A stretch of 64,000 nucleotides of DNA from CAVVEC01 sp963770485 (GTDB taxonomy: Bacteria > Acidobacteriota > Terriglobia > Terriglobales > Acidobacteriaceae): the NCBI GenBank assembly GCA_963770485.1, contig CAVYPX010000016.1:1051920-1115919 (forward strand), in the 5' to 3' direction. The notes under the pieces were generated by a model. It was given only the letters and a program-made list of their open reading frames with translations, ran no database searches and had not been told where the DNA came from. The position numbers and the translations under genes are program-made. Positions 60,685-64,000 of this stretch are shown here, one piece after another (the stretch's first letter is position 1; each line of letters opens with the position of its first letter).

Positions 60685-61926
60685 ATGAAGCGTGACTTAC
60701 TGGAGCAAGCCTACAGCGCCATGCGGCACGATCTGCGCAAAACTGTGCTCACCATGCTGGGGATGGCCTGGGGAATCGCCACCGTGGTTCTGCTTCTTGC
60801 TTATGGCCAGGGTTTCGGGCGCGCGATCACAAATATTTTTGAGAGTTTCGGCGCGACCGCGGTGGGCATATTCCCCAATCGAACCTCGGAGCAAGCCGGC
60901 GGCAACAAAGCCGGGGTGGAAGTGCGCTTTACGAATGACGATGTTGAATTGCTGCGCAATGTGGTACCGCTCGCCCGCCATATCGCTCGCGAAGCCGACA
61001 AACAAGGTAAGGTTACTCAAAGTGCCCGTTCGTTCAGCTTCCCCGTCATGGGCACGGACCCCACCATCTACGACATCTGGAATCTGCGCCTTGAGGACGG
61101 ACGCTTTCTGAATGATCAGGACAACTTGAGCCACGGGCTCTATGCCGTGCTTGGTTCGGAAGCCAAAGACAAGCTATTTTCCGGAATGCCCGCTGTCGGA
61201 GAGTCCATCCGCGTGGATGGAGTTACGTTTCAGGTGATCGGTGTGCTGCAGGCGCGCATGCAGGAGGGAGATGACGACGACAACCGGTATGTTTACCTTC
61301 CCTATAGTTCGATGGACGTTCTGAAAGACACCCACTACCTCGACGGAATCTGGCTCGACTCCGAGGGTCTGGAGCACGACAAGTTAACCCGAACCATCCG
61401 CGAGGCGCTCGGGCTGGCCCATGGCTTCAAGGCCACCGACCAGCGGGCGGTGTTCGTCTTCGACGCGCAGAAACAGCTCGATCAGTTCAACATCATCAGC
61501 ATGGGATTGAAAGTACTGTTGGCGTTCATCGGAACCATCACGTTGGGCATTGGCGGCGTGGGCCTGATGAATATCATGCTGGTTTCAGTTACGCAGCGGA
61601 CCCGGGAGATCGGAGTCGAGAAGGCCTTAGGCGCGCGCAAGAAAGATATTCTGTTCCAGTTTCTGGCCGAAGCCATGGTGATTACGGCGGTGGGCGGAGC
61701 ACTCGGAATCGTTCTTTCTTACATCATTTCCGTTTGCGTGGGGACCCTGACTTTGTACAGCGCGTTAGCTTCCCACGCTTCGGCGGGCGATATCCAGTTG
61801 ATCGTCGCGCCCAGAATCCTGCTGATTGCCACTGCCATTCTTGGATTGGTGGGCATCGCCAGCGGAATGTTTCCCGCAGTTCGAGCCGCCAATCTGGATC
61901 CCATTGAGGCGCTGCGCTACGAGTGA
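60685..61926 (+). CDS. MacB-type ABC transporter permease, second copy
   Basis: 413 residues from ATG 60685, two bases after the previous stop with GAAGGGAA as ribosome site. Same architecture: TVLTMLGMAWGIATVVLLLAYG, periplasmic domain (about 45-280), then helices with GIGGVGLMNIMLVSVTQRTREIGVEKALGARKKDILFQF-type coupling segment, ending AANLDPIEALRYE. Probably forms a heterodimer with the preceding permease. An outer adaptor (MacA) and ATPase are not found nearby, unusual for this class. Confidence 0.9.
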   Translation: MKRDLLEQAYSAMRHDLRKTVLTMLGMAWGIATVVLLLAYGQGFGRAITNIFESFGATAVGIFPNRTSEQAGGNKAGVEVRFTNDDVELLRNVVPLARHIAREADKQGKVTQSARSFSFPVMGTDPTIYDIWNLRLEDGRFLNDQDNLSHGLYAVLGSEAKDKLFSGMPAVGESIRVDGVTFQVIGVLQARMQEGDDDDNRYVYLPYSSMDVLKDTHYLDGIWLDSEGLEHDKLTRTIREALGLAHGFKATDQRAVFVFDAQKQLDQFNIISMGLKVLLAFIGTITLGIGGVGLMNIMLVSVTQRTREIGVEKALGARKKDILFQFLAEAMVITAVGGALGIVLSYIISVCVGTLTLYSALASHASAGDIQLIVAPRILLIATAILGLVGIASGMFPAVRAANLDPIEALRYE

Positions 61927-62028
61927 TGCTTTTCGAAGCAGGCGCGTGATGGGCCAGCCCTTAACTTTGGGCAAAATGTTCCACGTGGAACACATCGTCA
62001 TGACGAGCCAGAGCTATACAATACTGTC

Positions 62029-62319
62029 ATGACATCTAAGCCCAAGAGAGCAAAGGGTAAAAAGACCGGTTTGCGAACGGGAAGAATCGCGCGGCTGCGC
62101 GCGTCGGTGTCGGTTGAGGATGAGCTGTTGCGGCTGGCGGAGGAGGATGCGGGGTCTGAGTCGCGGTGGAACCGTCCGCGCAAGCAAAGAATCTCCCTGC
62201 GCGTGGATTGCGAGGTGGTGGACTGGTTCAAGTCCAAGGGGCCGGGTTACCAGACGCGTATCAACCGGATCCTGCGGAGAGTGATGGTGGAGGGCAAGAA
62301 AAGAATGGGAGAGAAGTAG
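62029..62319 (+). CDS. BrnA-type antitoxin, orphan
   Basis: 96 residues. A basic N-terminus (KPKRAKGKKTGLRTGRIARLRA) precedes the family motif ISLRVDCEVVDWFKSKGPGYQTRINRILRRVM, the ribbon-helix-helix-like end of BrnA antitoxins (usual form RLDxDVLxWFKxxGxGYQTRINxVLR). BrnA binds DNA and neutralises the RNase BrnT. Only about 100 bp lies between this gene and the ABC permease and no BrnT-like frame is present on either side. Its 3' end is included in a tandem duplication. Confidence 0.82.
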   Translation: MTSKPKRAKGKKTGLRTGRIARLRASVSVEDELLRLAEEDAGSESRWNRPRKQRISLRVDCEVVDWFKSKGPGYQTRINRILRRVMVEGKKRMGEK

Positions 62320-62536
62320 CGGCGCAAGTAGGGCTTAAGCAAGTTCCCCTGGGCAGGAGGGAATCTTGGTGACTAGCTGCGAAAAAAAATAGTGAACGTT
62401 CCGTCTGTCCCCATATTTCCCCATATTTCCGGGAGAGAAATAACGGCGCATGTAGGGTTTAAACAAGTTCTACTGGGCAGGAGAGAATCTTCCTGACTAG
62501 CTTCGAAAAAAAATAGTGAACGTTCCGTCTGTCCCC
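62307..62536 (+). repeat. tandem imperfect 106-bp direct repeat, period 124 bp
   Basis: Copies at 62307-62412 and 62431-62536. Each begins GGGAGAGAA and ends GAACGTTCCGTCTGTCCCC, with the phrase GGGCAGGAG(G/A)GAATCTT(G/C) inside. The first copy starts within the last codons of the BrnA gene. A third GAACGTTCCGTCTGTCCCC stands alone at 62742-62760. Confidence 0.85.
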
Positions 62537-62635
62537 GATTGTTCCGGTAACAGGTAACCGGTAGAGGGAGAATAGTCATATGTCGTTTGCGCCGCGACAT
62601 AGTTGTAGGCCGGATTGTATGGTGGACTACCCGAG

Positions 62636-62715
62636 GAGTTCGCGGCAGCCCACCCGTGAAACTGCCACGGGTGGGGCATCCCGTGTCGTGGTAGAGTACG
62701 GCTGGGCCAGCCCCC
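62636..62715 (+). repeat. 80-bp REP-like repeat, copy 1
   Basis: Contains the hairpin CCACCCGTG...CACGGGTGG (62650-62674, 9-bp stem) followed by GGGCATCCCGTGTCGTGGTA. Nearly identical to 63600-63679 at a distance of 964 bp. Confidence 0.85.
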
Positions 62716-62808
62716 CAATCTCCGTACGTCGAAAAACTGGGGAACGTTCCGTCTGTCCCCAGTTTCCCCCCCCAGTTTTCCCCCAGTTTTCCCCATCGGC
62801 ATCGCGGC

Positions 62809-62833
62809 CCACCCGTGAAACCGCCACGGGTGG
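62809..62833. repeat. REP-like hairpin CCACCCGTG/CACGGGTGG
   Basis: Same 9-bp stem and a 7-base loop as in the 80-bp repeats, followed again by GGCATCCCG, but the downstream half has diverged. Confidence 0.75.
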
Positions 62834-62917
62834 GGCATCCCGTTCGCGGTAGCTTGATCGGAAAATGTGTCGGCTGGGCCAGCCCGCCCATCCGAGAGTG
62901 AATAGAATGGAATTTCG

Positions 62918-63275
62918 TCACCGAATGGTCGACTTAGTTTCCTTGATCTGGGACCTCTGGTGCATCCTCACTACGGCTGCTTCCAAATCGCCCGGCCCGA
63001 TGAGGAGATGCTCCCGTTGCGCCCGTGCTTTCACGAGGGTAGTCAGTTCATCTCTTTTCGCTTGATCCATGTTCTTGTAGGTTTCTTCGATCTCCATCCG
63101 CTGGCGTTCTGCTTGCTCTTGCTTCGGCTTCTGTTTTGACTCTTGCCGCGGCTTCTACCTCGCAGCGTCGGCATCGACCGAAGACTCCGTGGGAATAGCA
63201 CCGTTTCGACCTGAGGAGGTCGCTTAGGAACCAATAGGCGATAAACAAGGCCAGTAGCCAGCCCAGCCAGCCCAT
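62918..63275 (-). pseudogene. frameshifted small membrane protein
   Basis: ATG 63275 opens GWLGWLLALFIAYWFLSDLL, one membrane helix, then RCRRCEVEAAARVKTEAEAR. Adding one frame step at about 63113 restores AERQRMEIEETYKNMDQAKR and continues to LLIGPGDLEAAVVRMHQRSQ before a stop at 62918. One extra base (A on the minus strand) disrupts the gene. Complete it would be about 118 residues: membrane anchor, Cys pair, coiled coil. Sequencing error or decay cannot be separated. Family not recognised. Confidence 0.7.
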
Positions 63276-63395
63276 AAATAGGAGTTCCTTCCGTCAGCCC
63301 TGATTCGTTCGAATATTAGCATTTCTGAAACAAGCACAGCCTTGGGGGCTGGCCGAGCCGCCGTATTTCGTCCAGTCTACGACGAACTGGATGCC

Positions 63396-63420
63396 CCACC
63401 CGTGGCGGTTTCACGGGTGG
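63396..63420. repeat. REP-like hairpin, inverted copy
   Basis: CCACCCGTG and CACGGGTGG arms with loop GCGGTTT, the complement of the other members' AAACCGC loop, preceded by GATGCC. It is therefore the same element in opposite orientation. Confidence 0.75.
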
Positions 63421-63599
63421 GCGGTGATGCCAGGCTGGCTCAAGAGATTTGGCGGATCCCCAGACAAGGGACGGCACTAATAACGACTGTGGTAATGAAG
63501 TGGGATTCCCAGCGCTGTAGCCAGCAGTGGAGTTTTGCCGGTATTGCAACGATGTAACACCAATGTGCCGATTTCGCTGTGACCAATGAAAATGATGGG

Positions 63600-63679
63600 G
63601 AGTTCGCGGCAGCCCACCCGTGAAATCGCCACGGGTGGGGCATCCCGTGTCGTGGTAGAGTACGGCTGGACCAGCCCCC
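63600..63679 (+). repeat. 80-bp REP-like repeat, copy 2
   Basis: Matches 62636-62715 almost base for base, including hairpin arms at 63614-63622 and 63630-63638 and the tail GTCGTGGTAGAGTACGGCTG. Confidence 0.85.
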
Positions 63680-64000
63680 TAGAACTTCCAGGGTCTAGAA
63701 TCGAACACAGTCGAGGTCCAGCGATGCTCAATGCCGACGAGCCCAGTTGGGAAAAGTTCATTCAGGAACATCCCGCCTTTCCCGATGTTTACTACAAGGC
63801 CTGGCAGATGCTGCCCGAACTTATCCTCGCAACGACGAGGTGATCGAATAAGCCGGAAAGCTGCTGCGCTGCACTTTGGTCGAAATTGGCCCATCACGTC
63901 ATTTCAGCCGGATTGTTTGCTGTGGCGCACAATCAGCCGTTCTTGGACATGGCCTGCTCCTTGTGTGAGTAACCTCTATGACCGCGAGCAGCTTAAGGCC
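63680..64000. other. window end, no clear gene
   Basis: An ATG at 63724 opens a 39-residue frame (MLNADEPSWEKFIQEHPAFP onward) that stops at 63843. It reads like protein but is short, lacks a ribosome site and matches nothing I know; it could be the start of a truncated gene. The last 150 bases show no feature. Confidence 0.4.

Noticed and set aside
61927..62028. A BrnT toxin gene upstream of the BrnA-like antitoxin
   Set aside because: Only about 100 bp is available and no frame of suitable length or sequence exists there or downstream.
62307..62536. CRISPR-like array
   Set aside because: There are only two copies of a long unit, with no regular spacers and no cas genes.

Overview
The window looks like a chromosomal segment from an Acidobacteriota bacterium (Terriglobia/Koribacter-like). 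This is inferred from gene content and style: Oar-like TonB-dependent receptors with a carboxypeptidase-regulatory-like domain, GloVer tandem-repeat and choice-of-anchor secreted proteins, a quinol-cytochrome c reductase with a very long multihaem cytochrome, UbiD and S53 proteins, and several families of short palindromic interspersed repeats. No phage, CRISPR array or complete insertion sequence was seen.

Layout. 1-13.9 kb (minus strand) is a respiratory block. Read in transcription order it is nrdR, an isocitrate dehydrogenase, hemH, a Rieske protein with two extra N-terminal domains, split cytochrome b (N-terminal and C-terminal subunits), an octahaem cytochrome c of 1087 residues, a cupredoxin-type lipoprotein, ctaA (haem A synthase, apparently with a CTG start), a two-gene ABC exporter, and a DUF420/CtaM-like oxidase-assembly protein cut by the window edge. 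It combines haem synthesis, a menaquinol-oxidising bc complex and terminal oxidase assembly. 14-17 kb holds a flippase-like membrane protein, a lytic transglycosylase and a HAD phosphatase. 17.2-26.9 kb is a plus-strand arginine operon, argR-C-B-D-F-G-H-A-J, in which every consecutive pair overlaps; it is preceded by a TTGACA promoter and a perfect ARG box just upstream of the argR start codon. A TPR gene precedes it.

27-31.9 kb is a mosaic: a small recombinase-like hypothetical, an Ig-like lipoprotein, fragments of a sugar transferase and of an inverted alpha/beta hydrolase, a secreted hydrolase-fold protein, and a PstS-like exported protein with a clear intrinsic terminator. 32.3-41.5 kb (plus) is an exported-protein locus: an Oar-like TonB receptor broken by three single-base insertions, two large lipoproteins and a secreted protein with an Arg-rich C-terminal motif. 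It is followed by tRNA-Arg(CCT) and an ECF sigma factor operon (minus).

43-54 kb carries an XRE antitoxin remnant, UbiD, a B12-binding radical SAM enzyme, an S53 peptidase, a ketoacyl synthase, a kynurenine-formamidase-like hydrolase, an ABM-fold protein, a DUF385 protein and a GloVer-repeat protein. 54-62 kb carries a monohaem cytochrome c lacking the usual Met ligand, two Cys-containing small proteins, a DUF2252 protein, a ferredoxin, an orphan ModA and a pair of MacB-type ABC permeases. 62-64 kb is repeat-rich around an orphan BrnA-type antitoxin.

The strongest unexplained signal is a 145-171 bp MITE-like element present in three copies. It has about 17-19 bp terminal inverted repeats beginning GGTAGTGGCTCAG, and each copy is flanked by an 8-bp target duplication (two perfect, one 7/8). 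Two copies bracket the ferredoxin gene.
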